From assembly GCA_016165875.1 (NCBI GenBank), contig JABBOT010000002.1, positions 15,145,125-15,209,124 on the forward strand: 64,000 nucleotides of DNA, in the 5' to 3' direction. Position 1 is the first letter of the stretch. Each line of letters starts with the position of its first letter. Below are positions 46,355-58,554 of the stretch, piece after piece. The translations under genes were made by a program, and so were the position numbers. The DNA comes from Acanthopleura granulata (taxonomy: Eukaryota; Mollusca; Polyplacophora; Chitonida; Chitonidae). The notes under the pieces were generated by a model that did no database searches, was not told where the DNA came from, and saw only the letters and a program-made list of their open reading frames with translations.

Positions 46355-46990
46355 TTCCTCGCCCTGGCAACGTCTCCGTCCTGTCCACATCCTCCCGGAG
46401 TGTACAGCTGACCTGGCAGAGAGACAACAACGTGAACAGTTACCGGCTGCTGGTTTATCAGGACAAGATATGTGAACAGGTCGTGTATTTTGTTTTACAG
46501 GGCGCTTTTGTAAGTATATCGGCACATCTGTAGAAAATTGACACTGAACTCTGAATATGTAGATGACATCACTGGTGGTTCTCAAACTTTGCTTGATAAC
46601 CCAACTATCAAACTTTTATAATAAAAACAGAGAAGAGCAGATCCTAGCAGATAAGGCCTATGTTACAACTGTTCAAGGTGAGCCCCCCAGCCATATACCA
46701 TAGTTCTTCTCTGGGTGATATTAATGAGATATTTTAGTTACCTAATAACACATTTCAGTAGATCTCGTGGTTGAAATCATTTCACTGAATTATAAATTCA
46801 TTTTTGTACAAGCCACTTCCCACGACTTCCTGCAGACAAGTGAACAAGGAAGTCTTGCGCGTTACCACTGCTATTGTCACCTACAACATCACTGGATTGC
46901 TTCCCTACACTGAGTATCAGATAAACCTCTACTTGACGTCTGTGGCTGGAAACGACCCGGGCCGGTTGAGTGTCATGACAGACGTGGAAG
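46355..46990 (+). CDS. FN3 domain of copy B, two exons
   Basis: The exons are 46355-46509 and 46813-46990 (phases 1-0 and 0-1). They contain VPRPGNVSVLSTSSRSVQLT, WQRDNNVNSYRLLVYQDK and YNITGLLPYTEYQINLYLTS. This is a classical FN3 fold: Trp in strand B, then L.PYTEYQ before strand F. The sequence spans the site of the copy A stop and is open here. Confidence 0.85.
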
Positions 46991-47294
46991 GTAACGTCCA
47001 GTATGTATTTACCATTAAGTAGCAATGTCTACAATGGTTTGTGGTAATAATGTGACCGGTAAGCAAAATCAGTCGGTGGCTTACTCTCATTGCATTCTGT
47101 CTTACCCAAATCGTGTTCTGTCGACTCCATAGCTGTCAACCAAAACTACTCGTCTCTGAGGAGAAAATAACAAACCATTCTTATTAACATAGGATATCGT
47201 GCAACTTTCGTGCAAGTTTAATAACAGATGATGGGTGGTATTTCAGATTTCAACGAAATGGTATTCGGTGAAATAAACTCTTTGTTTCCTACAG

Positions 47295-48325
47295 TGCCGT
47301 CCGAGTTGACTGATGCCGAGGTAAGATTGGGAGGAGCTAAGAATGTGAGTGTGTGTTGGAGTCGGCCAGAATCTTTCCCTGGCCCTACAAACTACACACT
47401 GACTCTAGTGGATCTGGGACAAGATCCACGGCCAGACAGACAGCTTGTAATCCAAGGTCAGTTATAATTACATCAGACGATAATATGGCCCAATCGTGAA
47501 GTCATGACATTGAGCATATGATACATCCCAGATGATTTCTGCCCAACGGATTCAAGGTGAATTCAAGGTGGCTCAGTTTTGCTTTGCTCATATTTTTCTG
47601 AAAGCTCTGTATCTGAAAGTTCATAAATACTACTTCTTACCTTGTCTGGTGACTTATAGTGCACTATCGTGACGCATACCATAACCAAGACAAGTTAAAG
47701 GGATACAGAATCGTTCTTGATTGGCTTGTGTCAGAGACAGGCAAGCGCAGGCTGTGCGTTGCCTGAAGCTGAATTATAGGTTCGGTGGAATTATTTAAGC
47801 TTGACCAAAGCTGAAGACCTTAACTCAGGAAACTTTATCTCCACTGTCAGCCAATCAGCGTCAGTTCTGAGCTGCCGAGGGTGCTACACGAGCTGCACTT
47901 ATAATAGTTATCTCTGGTAGCTCAGACCGCTTTTAATGAACTTATTGTCATTTGTTTATACATAATAAATACTAATGTGATATTTCTATTTGTATATAAT
48001 GATTTTTATGTTATAAACTAAGCTATAACTAAGCTTTATTTACCTGTTACTAGTATATTTACTGGTAATTTTAGACCGCTCTGACGGAAGTCTGATTTTA
48101 GAGTCTAGGGTATATTCCACTGTGGATTTGGTATCATTGTGCGCCGTAGATATATACCTTTGTCACAACTAAGCAGCGTATCTTATTCTTCAGATATGGA
48201 TACCTTTTGCGGGGAATTCACTGACTTGGAGGAATATTGGCCGTACAAAATTAAGCTGAGGGCATCAACAAAGGCTGGAGATGGACCTACTTCTGAGTCA
48301 CAGGAATTCAGAACACGAGAGGCAG
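47295..48325 (+). CDS. FN3 domain of copy B, two exons
   Basis: Exon 47295-47456 gives VPSELTDAEVRLGGAKNVSV then CWSRPESFPGPTNYTL. Exon 48194-48325 gives DMDTFCGEFTDLEEYWPYKI then KLRASTKAGDGPTSES and FRTREAG. The second half carries the very typical FN3 ending (A.TKAGDGP.SE...FRT.EA). Copy A has only the first half. Confidence 0.85.
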
Positions 48326-48444
48326 GTTCGTAATGTTTCTGTGTAGTTTACTTCGCTATATTGAGTATGCATGTACCTTGCACTGTTGTGTCTATGGTTT
48401 AGACTGCAACAACAACCATTCATCACCATTGCTTTGTTTTACAG

Positions 48445-50290
48445 CCCCAGGTCACGTGACAAACCTTGAATTCATTGTACCGGGGGATTCACTAACCAGT
48501 GTGGATGTTACTTGGGAGCCTCCAAAACCGAGAGACCGGAATGCCAATATCACAGAGTTTAGACTCAAATACCGGAATAAGGTGCTGTATGTTGGTCAAC
48601 GTTGAAACATATTTATAGCAAGGAAATAAAGTAAAGGTTGTGGGAGAACCCGTGTGTGATGTACATAAGAATGTTCAGACACCATTCAGGAGAGTGTGCA
48701 TCATAAAACGTATCCTTGTCTCCTAGAAGCAGGCTTAGAAGTACTGATAATCGGAACTGTACTGAGCCTAAAAACTCTAACCAAATTCAATAACAAATGA
48801 ACGAATTCCATTGCTTTAAAATTTTAAAAGTTTCAAAGAAGACATTTAACGCATTATAGTTGATAAAATGATATTACAAGTAGATCATATCATCATATAC
48901 AGGTTACAAAGGCAAGTATGATTGCCATATTTATGTATGTAGATGTGAACGTGACCAGGGCCCACTTCCACGAAGTGTACGAGAACATAACTGCCATGTC
49001 AACATAATGCTCACGGTGCTGGTTGTCATTTTAGTTATGTGCTCGTACCATTAAGTGGGTTTCGTGCAAGAGGGCCCTGGTTTAATTTGGTGCTTCATTG
49101 AAAAAGGTGAGTGTAGTATTGTACAGTAGTGTCATCAGAAACTATGTTAAGATCAACGAAATTTTAAATTGCATTCGGGCCTCTCTTGCTCTGCTTTAAG
49201 CTGCCTGAATCGCTCATTACGAAGACCAGATCAATCATGTGTTCAAATTCAACTCTCACTGTTTTCATCTTCGCCTTGCAGTTTTCCATGCACCCGACGA
49301 GTCGTCGGTTTCCTCCAGGCACTCAGGTTTCCTTCCCCTCTGGAGTTTTTAGCACAATTTGAAATTAGAAAGACAGACTGTTCGTCTTACAGAGTGTGTC
49401 TGTCAAAATACAACACACTCATCGAGAAACCCTTTATGAACACTCTCATGAACATTGTGGCATAGTTTCTGTTCTTGTATCTCTAGTTAGTTGGTGGGGT
49501 TTGGCAGGGTCCTTGGTTTTCGGGGACAGGAAGTTCAGATCTGCGGTCTCCAGCTGTGTGATGTATAAAACAAATATTTGCTTATCCCTAAGGTCTCAGA
49601 TAATGTGACGTCATTCACTATACCCTGGTCCCAGTCAGGTAACGAAGTCTATTCTAAAGAGGTACAGGTTGAACCAGGCGAAACATACAACTTTTCGGTA
49701 AGTTAATGTTGCATGAAGATCTCATGCAATGTTAAGCGATCGCGTGTTAAACGATCACTAGGGTCGCATATTGGTGTCATTTTTGTTCTCTTCTACAATC
49801 AAAATAAATACATCCTGCTTCATCAGGAAAACTACAGTCAATATGAACGCACATTAGAATTTGAATTTAGTAATGATGTAATGTTCTCCAAAAGAGGGAT
49901 ATACTGGAATCATTAATAACCCTGTCATAAGTCCTTCTAGTAAAACGTGCTTGACGGATCAGCAAGACGAGCAAAATAATTGCCATCACACTTCTGTTAT
50001 AACTTGCACGTATAGTCATTTTTATGTTGCTATTCATTTTATCCTCGCACCATACAGTTCTGGAGTTCTCCTTTGCTTCTGTTTCTAAATAAAGCCGCAG
50101 AATATAGTAGCAGATCGACGTTATTCAGTTCTGATTTCTTCAGGAAAGCATCACATATACTCTTATATAACTGTTGCGTGTGTGCCAACAATACAGAAAT
50201 ATTTGTCTTCTCTTTCCCAACAGCTTGTGGCCTTGAGCGAATCCTTCATGGGAGAAGTACTTTACGCCGAGTACTTAGCTCCTCGTGGAC
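48445..50290 (+). CDS. FN3 domain of copy B, three exons
   Basis: The exons are 48445-48581, 49593-49697 and 50224-50290 (phases 1-0, 0-0, 0-1). The reading is APGHVTNLEF, TSVDVTWEPPKPRDRNANIT, VSDNVTSFTIPWSQ, VQVEPGETYNFS and LVALSESFMGEVLYAEYLAP. It is a complete FN3 domain without lesions. The last exon retains the 13 bp lost from copy A. Confidence 0.85.
48955..49080. mobile_element. MITE/foldback, copy B orthologue
   Basis: It begins CCAGGGCCCACTTCCACGAA and ends TTCGTGCAAGAGGGCCCTGG, with inverted ends and a short interior. It sits in the same intron as the copy A element at 6427-6560. Confidence 0.7.
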
Positions 50291-50897
50291 GTTAGTAAAT
50301 ACGTAGAAGTACTAATTATGACTTATCATAACCACTTTTAGTCTTCTCTGTCGCCTTTCACACATGGAGAAAAGAGAACACAGTTATTCTTGCCTGAGAG
50401 AACAACATTTTCTTCAAGTCTCAGGTTAACTTTGACACATTAGTTCATTTTATTGAATTAAATTCCAGCTCTTTGACATGAAATCAAATGTGCGTTTATC
50501 AAGCTTGTAATTAATTAGTTAATTTGTAAAACAACATCCTTTACATTTGAGTGTTTTTTCAAGCATAGAATATCCAGCCACAGTGTAAACTAACCCTGAA
50601 ATGTTTTCAAAGCAGCTAGAATTTAGTACAGGTGTTAGAAGTATCCCGCAGCTTGGATAGCAATGTGTCAAGAGGTCAAAAAGTCAGTCTTGTTGGCATT
50701 TAAGTTGTCGGTATTAAAATTTCTCTTCGTGATTATTTAATAAATTGGAATTTGACATGCCATTCTAGCATTTTGGTCTGGAATTCTGGTGATTTTGAGA
50801 TAATGAACTCTTTAGAAAACCTTTTGTGGCTTATTTCCAATTTGTGACCTCCCACTAACAGTGGAAAATAGGCAGATGTAGTCAGCTCTAAATAATA

Positions 50898-51043
50898 TTT
50901 ATTTATTTATTTATTTGATTGGTGTTTTACACCGTAATCAAGAATATTCCATTTATATGACGGCGGCTAGCATTTTGGTGGGAGGAAACCGGGCACAGCC
51001 CGAGGGTAACCCACGATCATCCGCAGGTTGATGGCAGACCTCC
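50898..51043 (-). mobile_element. SINE fragment, minus orientation (copy B)
   Basis: A TTTATTTATTTATTTGATTGG tail is followed by TTTACACCGTAATCAAGAA, CGGCGGCTAGCATTTTGG and CACGATCATCCGCAGG. It is the orthologue of 8395-8540 and lies some 60 bp before an exon. Confidence 0.8.
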
Positions 51044-51103
51044 AAATTACACATCTTATATATTCCCATGGAGTGAACCCACGATGTTTTCACCTTGACA
51101 CAG

Positions 51104-52135
51104 CTCCACCAGTACCGACCGCGTGCGTCATTTGCCCGGAAGATTCCACCCAAGACCTCGGCCCCGGGTCCCCCAACACATTCCGGGTCAGTCTCACGGC
51201 TCACTTCTTTACTGATGACACCAATGGACACATTGTCGACTATGGCTTAATCGTTACACAAACAAGTTCTGTTAAAGCAGGTAGGTTACTTTGGGATGTT
51301 AACTGCTTTCGAGCAGAAAACCACTGAAGTAATAGTATAGTAGTATTATAACTGATACGGCACCATACATACTTGATCAAGAATGGATAATCCACATTTT
51401 AAGACGTATGGTTATTGCATTATAATCATTGTTGAATATAATATCCCAGTGAACTTCTGTCCAAATGACAAACACCGTGTAAAACTTCATTTATTATCGT
51501 AGCCATTCAAGGTATGTCAATGAAATATTGTTTTTTAAACTTGTCTTCCATCTGCATTTCGTATTTTCTATATTGTTTCAATCCGTCTCTTTCTGAAGGT
51601 GAAGTTATGTGCGTCATATGTGGAGAAGTGCGCCACTTACTTGTCAAAAGCATGAGGTTTATTCTTGTTTCTCTGTTCCTAGAGTCAACATCTTATAGGT
51701 TGAAGGCTACATTCTACAAGAACTATACCAACTGGAGAGAAGCAAAGAGCGAAGACTTCAGAATTCCGTACAGAACTACACCCGTTGGATGGTCTTTTCT
51801 TCATAGTAAATTTTCCATTGAAATGGTACTTTTAGGAAAATGAGTCAATAAATCTTCAACTGTAATGCATACTTTATAAGTAGCTGATTATCATACATTT
51901 ATAAACATTGAAAAGTTCATTTTTAGATTATTGTGTATCATGTAAACATTAAAGTAATTTCCACTCTACTCTTTCGTCGGTATGTTCCTGAAGGTTAACT
52001 TTCTGTTTTAGAAGAGATGAGCAGGTCAAAAAGGGAAACAGAATTTTTCCAATATACAGTCGGAAAGGATGAAAACTGCACTGAAGGTGTTGGCAGGTTT
52101 TGTAACGGCCCACTCAAACCGGCAACAAAATACAG
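51104..52135 (+). CDS. Membrane-proximal module of copy B, R3-RPTP-like, three exons
   Basis: The exons are 51104-51280 (phase 1-1), 51683-51805 (1-1) and 52012-52135 (1-2). Key text: FRVSLTAHFFTDDTNGHIVD then YGLIVTQTS; YTNWREAKSEDFRIPYRTTP; QYTVGKDENCT then RFCNGPLKPATKYR. In R3-type receptor tyrosine phosphatases the same place shows F.D.NG.I..Y.V.V, then C.GPL.P.T.YR, and an exon ending at YR in phase 2. All three exons are open. The next exon (phase 2 to 1) was not found; the retroelement sits in that interval. Confidence 0.75.
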
Positions 52136-52338
52136 GTATGGATTCTCTGTGGAAGATAAAGCCATGTTGAGATTGAGGAAGATCGTGAGATGTACTTTAA
52201 ATTTTGTGATCAGAGAATCAGAATAATCACAGACATATCTTAGTAAAATGTTGACATTTATAAGAGGTTGAATTGTCAATGAATGTTCTAGTACGGAACG
52301 GTTAAGATTCTTACTTCAGGTTTCTTCAAATCTGATCT

Positions 52339-52855
52339 TGTTTGCTGCTTGTTGTTGTGACCATAAGTTGTAAACCATGTAAAAAGCAAAATATTATCTC
52401 ACAGCAAGAATTTGTTTTCAATTTGTTTTTGCAATTCATAGGGCAGAGGACTTACCGGAGAAATTTTCTGCTACGTGTATGTCACATTTAATCTCTAGCG
52501 TTAAATCTTATATGCATAAAATTTGCTTTCCGTTTTTGCCAATTATCTCCGAGAGCAATATGATTTTTTGGCGGTTATGAAATGTTAACTTTATCGGATG
52601 AAGAGAAATATCACATTCCTGTACGCCTCATGGAAGCAATCCGATTTTCTTCCTGGGCATTTCTGGAGTTGTGTCGAAAGTCTTGTCAGTACAAGACACG
52701 TGAGATCTTGCTTTGTTCCTGGAATCTTTATTGGTCATTGGTGAGGATGGATACTGACAATAGCCGAGAGTATGATAGTTTATCTGTAAAAGGTTTTTCT
52801 CACGTGATCAGGACGTATGCACGGATATGGTACGTGGAAACAATGTCATGTATTC
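52339..52855. other. About 515-bp insertion specific to copy B
   Basis: Copy A runs from AAATCTGATCT directly into GTATTGAAGGTC (about 9785-9805). Copy B has an extra half-kilobase between these points, containing a 97-codon open frame (52582-52875) without recognisable domains. The ends share only TTGTTT/AAACAA, too short to define an element. Confidence 0.55.
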
Positions 52856-53342
52856 CAGGTCTTTATTATCAGTGAAGTATTGCTCAAAATTATCACCAAT
52901 CATCTGAAGGAGTATTTTGGACAAGATTGCAATAATCAAAGTATTCAATTTCTGAATTGCCTTTTACGAAGATAGTAATCATCGCAAAATTCAATTTAAC
53001 TGATGTGGTGCAATATACTCTCTTTTACTTACATGTTCAGTGTAAAGGCATTTTCCTGTACTCACGTTGGCTGCACGGAAACGCATTACATAGATGGCTA
53101 TGGAACTGTCCAAGATGTTCTTGCGGGTAATTCATATCGATTTACGTCGTTTCATTAAAAGTTAATAAATGATTCTATAATTTTAATCATTGCTCATTTT
53201 AATCTTATATCTTACCTAATTATTTAGAACGTAAAAATCAGTTAGATAAACCACACAGATATGATTAGATACAGAATTTCATGTTCAATCCGTAGATGAA
53301 TATAACTTTTCTTGAAGAGGACAGAGCATCACTCAGTTTGTA

Positions 53343-54056
53343 GGGCGGTATTTGGCTACCACCAAGAGTTTTTAAATACATTATTCCGAATTATAATGTT
53401 CAGAAGTCCGTCTTGTTGGATTGCAACCTTCGCAATGTTGTAATTACCGACTGCCAACTCGCCGCTTATCACTGAGGGATGCGACTCGTGTGACACTGTC
53501 GCTAAACAGAATAAATTCCTATTTTACAGGCATATTTGGTAACAGATCTGTCTGTAAAATGATAGTTTATATGCAATGCTAACGCTGTCCAAGTATATAT
53601 TTAATTGTTTATGTCAGTTAATTACAGTTTTGTGTTATAAACTAGGAGAAGTGATGTCACCATGGAAACACAATTTTCCTGTGAATCAATAGCTGAATTT
53701 TCCTGATCAATACAAAATTTTGGGTAAACTTTAATCATGTCTGTTAACTTGATAGTCATTGAATGTTGCCAAATAACTGTAGTATGCATTTCGTGCACAA
53801 CTTTTTTGAAGCATTTTCATGTAAAATCCCATTTAACGTTGCAAACTGTAAACAGAAAGTATGGAAGACCATTTGTGTTGTAGTGCTGTATGATCACAGT
53901 TTATTGTGAACAGGAGTTACCGACGGTGCACTCGCCGCTTACCAATGGAGATGCGATTGATGTGGCTCTGTCACTAAACATAATGAATTCCTGTTTTACA
54001 GGATATTGTGACAAATCTCGTTTTTATCTCACCTCCCTCACTATATCTGTGTTATG
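53343..54056 (+). repeat. 5' LTR remnant of element B
   Basis: Similarity to the 3' LTR begins at GGGCGGTATTTGGC (53343 and 60505) and runs to the end, here TTATG instead of TTACA. The upstream part of the LTR with the TATATAAA box is missing. Confidence 0.7.
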
Positions 54057-54058
54057 TT

Positions 54059-54076
54059 TGAGGGCCTGTCCGGGAT
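54059..54076 (+). other. Primer-binding site, tRNA-Pro type (element B)
   Basis: TGAGGGCCTGTCCGGGAT starts two bases after the LTR end. It agrees at 15 of 18 positions with the proline-tRNA primer site of murine gammaretroviruses (my count). Confidence 0.6.
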
Positions 54077-54767
54077 GAGGGCTAGTACTTTGGACAGTTG
54101 CAATCACAAGAACAGTGCGATAGCCAAGGCATATGTGTCGGAAGATACATTGTGAGAAAGCTATGGTGAACAGATCCTGACATACCGAGAGCCAAACGAA
54201 CATAAATATTTTACGGAAGGGCGTTACGGTCACCAGTGCCAACATATTGATAGACGTACGGACATAAATATTTAGTTGAAATGAACGGCGTAACGACCAC
54301 CAGGGCCGACACACTGAGTGCATAGGGACATAAACGTTTTATGGAAGGGCGTTACCATCACCACTGCCGACTGGCGGTATTCCGCGGAAACCATGAGGGA
54401 CATTTGCTGGGTTTTCATGGTGAACATTTATGAACATTGTGCCAGATGAATAGTGTACACTGAAAACTAAGGTATGTGTATTGCTGAGTGAGACTTTTTA
54501 GAGACAGGGCCGTTGTTCATAAACATCTTTCCTTGTTGAATATCCAGATATTGAACACGTATAATGTGATTTGTACTATGAACATTGTTTAATTACCCGT
54601 GCATATCACACAACAGGTTAGCACATTAACTGATTCCAGATTTTAGAGTTGTTTGCACCTCTGTAAAGATGGCAGATCTTGATTACAGTTAAGCAGAAAT
54701 TATATTCATTGAAGTAAACCCGACTTGTACAGCTGTTGGATCACTTAACAGCACTTAAAAGTTAAGC

Positions 54768-55850
54768 ATGGTAGAGCGAAACTTGTTCAATTAGTCGACC
54801 ACTTCATTAGCGAGGAGCGTTCACAGGATGATTATGGGATTCCTGTGCTCTTGTCAGCTGACCAAGTTTTTGTGCTCTGTAGGTATAAATCAATCAGAAA
54901 ACCCATGGTTGCCAAGCAATCCAACTAGCTTTGATGCACCTGTACGGAAAACTGACTTTAAGATTAAGGTGCAAATCGGGGAATCCTCTCAGCAAGGACG
55001 TCTGAGCTTTATCAGCCTTGTTCAGCAAACAGACCAGGGAGTGGTTAATAATTACACTGAAGCTGAAATTACACAAGTAGTATTGCATGCAGTCGTGCCC
55101 GCCTTTGATCTCGAAGAGTTCAGAGATCTTCGCCTTCCAGTCATCAGAAGGATCCTTAGAGTCTATTTTAAAGAAAAAACTAGAGCTGTATGAACAACTG
55201 TGTTCATTTGTCCAAGGGGAGAAAGAAGGTCCACAAACCTTTCTGTTCAGAGTAATGGATACTAGGAAAAACGTTCTTTTCGCTTCTCCGGAGGAAAGGG
55301 AGTAAATCATGAACCGTCTGTGGTGGGAAATCTTTTCAGAAGAAGTATTATCACTGGCCTGCGTAGTGACTCTGTGCGTCATAAAATGAAACCATTGCTG
55401 GAAGCACCTTGAATTGGTGATGCAGATCTAATACAGGAACTGACACCTTATGTTTCGATAGAGGACGAGAGGAAACAAAAACTGCACCCAAGACGGGCTA
55501 GTCCTGAAGTTTGCAAGCGTGTGCGTAGCGGTGGAAGACAACAGTTCTGCTCGGCCGGAAGAAGCTAAGAAAAAAAGCCATGTAATTTACCTAATGAAAC
55601 ACAGGGACTTAAAGCTAAGATGGCTGCTCTAACAGTGAATTTCTCTGAAATAACAAAAGTGAATGAGCAGCAGTCATCAAGGGGTAACGTATGGAGGGGG
55701 GGGTAAAAGTAATAGTCGCCAACCTCCCCCAGGTGAGAGAATTGTTCAGCTCTGGAGGAGTCGGTGATGAGCGTACTCGCTGCCATAAGTGGGGAAGTGC
55801 GGACCATTGGGCTCGAGGATGTAGGGTTGTCAAACAGAATCATAGAAACT
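54768..55850 (+). pseudogene. gag remnant of element B
   Basis: The capsid-like part (54828-55193) parallels element A, with FKIKVQIGESSQQGRLSF and RRILRVYFKEKT, followed by frame changes. Near 55778-55827, CHKWGSADHWARGC shows a CCHC zinc knuckle whose second Cys is Trp. Not functional. Confidence 0.7.
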
Positions 55851-56059
55851 AAATGCGGGTTGCTACTAAGGGTCCAGTTACAACCGATGGTGTTAAAGAC
55901 ACCCACGAGCATAAACATGCCAGTAGTATAGAAACAGTTTCCAGCAAAAAGCTTGGGATCGACAGGAAAACTTCTAAAGTCTCAGTAAATCCTGGATCGA
56001 GAAGGGACACGCATCGAGAAAAGACTGTAGCACAGCTTATAGGAGAGAGATGTCTGTTG

Positions 56060-56760
56060 AACTGTATTTTGGATGTTCTCACCACCTAGGTTTTATGGGA
56101 TACTGGGATACCCAAGTTTGTATACCTCCCTTTGGCTCCAGAAGAACTTTTCACATCGCAAATTACGTGGGTTGCCTGAGATAATAAGTGAAGAATTTCA
56201 ACTAAAAGCAGCCAACAGAGTAGCGATTGCTTATCAAGGTTGGTAGGAAATGACTTTGGAGTTAACAGATGACAGTTCCAGTGGTCTTACTCCCCAGTTG
56301 CAAGTCCCTATGCTGGAGACAGATCAGTCTGGTATATGTACGCCAATGATAGGATTCAATGTAATTAAATCATACGTGAATCTGACCGATGGTTCAGGAA
56401 GTTCGTTAACACCTTCGGTAGCCGTAGTACAGATGGCATTAGATGATCTTCACAAGAAACAAGCCTCAAAGATCGTAGAGCTTGTAACGGGAAGGACTTG
56501 ATGATCCAGTAAGCCTAGTGAAAACCCCACGGCGTAGAATATGAATTCAGGCACAGTCTTGTCTCATTGTGACGTGCAATGATCCCATGGGTCAGCTCAA
56601 CACTGGTGCTTTAGTATACCTGCAGCTGATGTTGGAGTCAACTTTGGCAGAAAATATATTGGATACACTTGTACAATGTCAGGACAATCGAAAAGGAGAT
56701 GTAATTATCTGTAATCCCACCAAACATGATGTTTTAGTGAGGGGTGGGACAAAAGTTTGA
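56060..56760 (+). pseudogene. Protease-region remnant of element B
   Basis: LWDTGIPK at about 56093-56116 carries the aspartic protease DTG (56099-56107). A stop lies just before it. The following text, with EEFQLKAANRVAIAYQGW and a second copy in the RT, has stops as well. Copy A has lost this region. Confidence 0.65.
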
Positions 56761-57129
56761 ACATTAGAAAAAGTTGATTTTATCATCCGAGCCGTTTCTG
56801 CATCAGAAATTAAAGTGTCGGTTATAGTTGATCCCTCTATATTCAGTAAAGACTCCCTTCATGAGGAGCGATCGCATATTCCAGTGGACTTATCCACTAC
56901 AAAACTAACTCTAAAACAAAATCAGACAGTAAATGAAATGTTAAACGAGGACTGTGCCAGAAATGAAGATGATATTGGTTCCATTGAGCACTTAGCGATG
57001 GACATCACGTTAACTGAGCGTGTACCGGCCAAGAATGAATGGATGAATGCTTATTGTTTAACGCCCTACTCAAGATTATTTCACTTATACCAAGGCGGTA
57101 CCGGCCAAGAAGATTTGTTGTCCCATACC

Positions 57130-58110
57130 CCGTGCGATATACCAAGAAGTAAACGAGCATTTGCAAAATCTTATACAGAAGGGTTGCATCAACAAACCCA
57201 AGTGGCAGTACTCATCTTCGCCCATGGTGTTCGTGCGGAAGAAAAATGGCGATCTCCGCTTTTGTATAGATTATCGCCTCCTCAACAGCAAAGCGATCAG
57301 AGATCGTCAGCCATTGTCAAGAATCCAGGACGCTTTGGGTTGCTTAGAGGCAATAGGTTGGGTTTCTGTACTCGACCAAGGGAAGGCGTATCACCAAGGA
57401 TTTATCAAGCCAGAGTGTCGTCACATGTCTGCGCTTGCAACGCCTTACGGCTATAGAAATGGTCACGTATACCTTTTGGAATAACATATACGACAGAGCA
57501 TTTCAAGGATCCATGAACGATTGTCTAGAAGGACTTAGAGATGACCGGTGTGTGTCTTATCTTGATTACGAGGGTTGTGTGAGATAATAAGTGAAGAATT
57601 TCAACTAAAAGCAGCAAACAGAGTAGCGATTGCTTATAAAGGTTGGGTGGAAATGACTGTTGAGTTGACAGGTGACAGTTCCAGAGGTCTTACTCCCCAG
57701 TTACAAGTCTTGATGATATCGTGTATAGCTCGTCCTGTGAACAACACTTACAGGACGTCATGGAGGTGTAACAGAAGATTCAGGACAAAGGCGTGAAGAT
57801 AAAGCCTTCCAAGTGAGAACTATGCGGCAAAGAAGTGCGATATCTAGGGCACATGGTTTCTGAAGATGGGCATTCAAAGGACTCAGGTGACATGAAACAC
57901 TTACAAGCTTTGAAAAACAGAACACCATAAACAGTCAGGGACGTAAGAAAACTCATGGGATTTCTTGGCTACCACCGCCTATACGTTCCAAATTTATCCC
58001 GACCAGCCAAGCCCTTGTATGATTTGTTGAATGGGCGTTCACCACCAGTGAACGAGGCTGAGAAGAACAGGGATCGAGGAAAGAAACGTAGATCATCTGG
58101 TCAACCACGT
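57130..58110 (+). pseudogene. Reverse transcriptase remnant of element B
   Basis: VFVRKKNGDLRFCIDYRLLN and RQPLSRIQDALG mark the finger/palm start (57161-57484). YLD at about 57557-57565 is separated from the rest of the catalytic box by about 145 bp of protease-region sequence. MGFLGYHRLYVPNLSRPAKP follows near 57955. Confidence 0.8.
57565..57709 (+). repeat. Templated insertion: protease-region copy inside the RT active-site motif
   Basis: The segment starting ATTACGAGGGTTGTGTGAG and running through GAAGAATTTCAACTAAAAGC to CTTACTCCCCAGTTACAAG duplicates 56162-56306 with a few substitutions. On its left is TATCTTG and on its right CTTGATGATATCGTG, so it splits the codons of the YLDD motif, which is contiguous in element A. 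CTTGAT at both junctions suggests microhomology. Confidence 0.85.
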
Positions 58111-58119
58111 TCGAGCACT

Positions 58120-58420
58120 AATATCCAATGGACTTTTCATCATCAGAAAATAGTGCACGCTCTAGTTGACACCCTAACCGAAGGACAAATCATGGCGTAC
58201 CTAATTTTTGAAAAATGGTCCATCGGGCTTACAGATGCATCGGCAGAGGGGTTAGTGCTCTTCGTGTCATGGGTTATGGTTCAAAGATGCTTAGCCCCTC
58301 AGAAAAACTATGCCATCTGCACTCTAGAAAGCTGGAGTTTCTTGCGCTAAAGAGGCTAGATTTAGATTTAATTCGTGACTCAGTCGATACGGTTATCCCT
58401 CTCTTAGGCGCGAATCCATC
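58120..58420 (+). pseudogene. RNase H remnant of element B
   Basis: GLTDASAEG followed by broken VMGYGSKMLSPSEK text, paralogous to 13040-13190. A deletion of about 30 bp relative to A removes part of the GAVLYQQ block. Confidence 0.7.
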
Positions 58421-58554
58421 GAGAAAGCTCAACTCAGTGATCCTGACATAAGCACTTATCTGAAGTTGAAGGGCTCCAAGAAGGGATTTACAGTTAATGT
58501 CTCTCCGAGGGTAAAATGCCTAATGCCCTAGAAAAAGATACGATAACGGGTAAT

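Noticed and set aside
52582..52875. 97-codon frame as a receptor exon of copy B
   Set aside because: It lies within an insertion absent from copy A, has no FN3 or linker pattern and no suitable splice sites.
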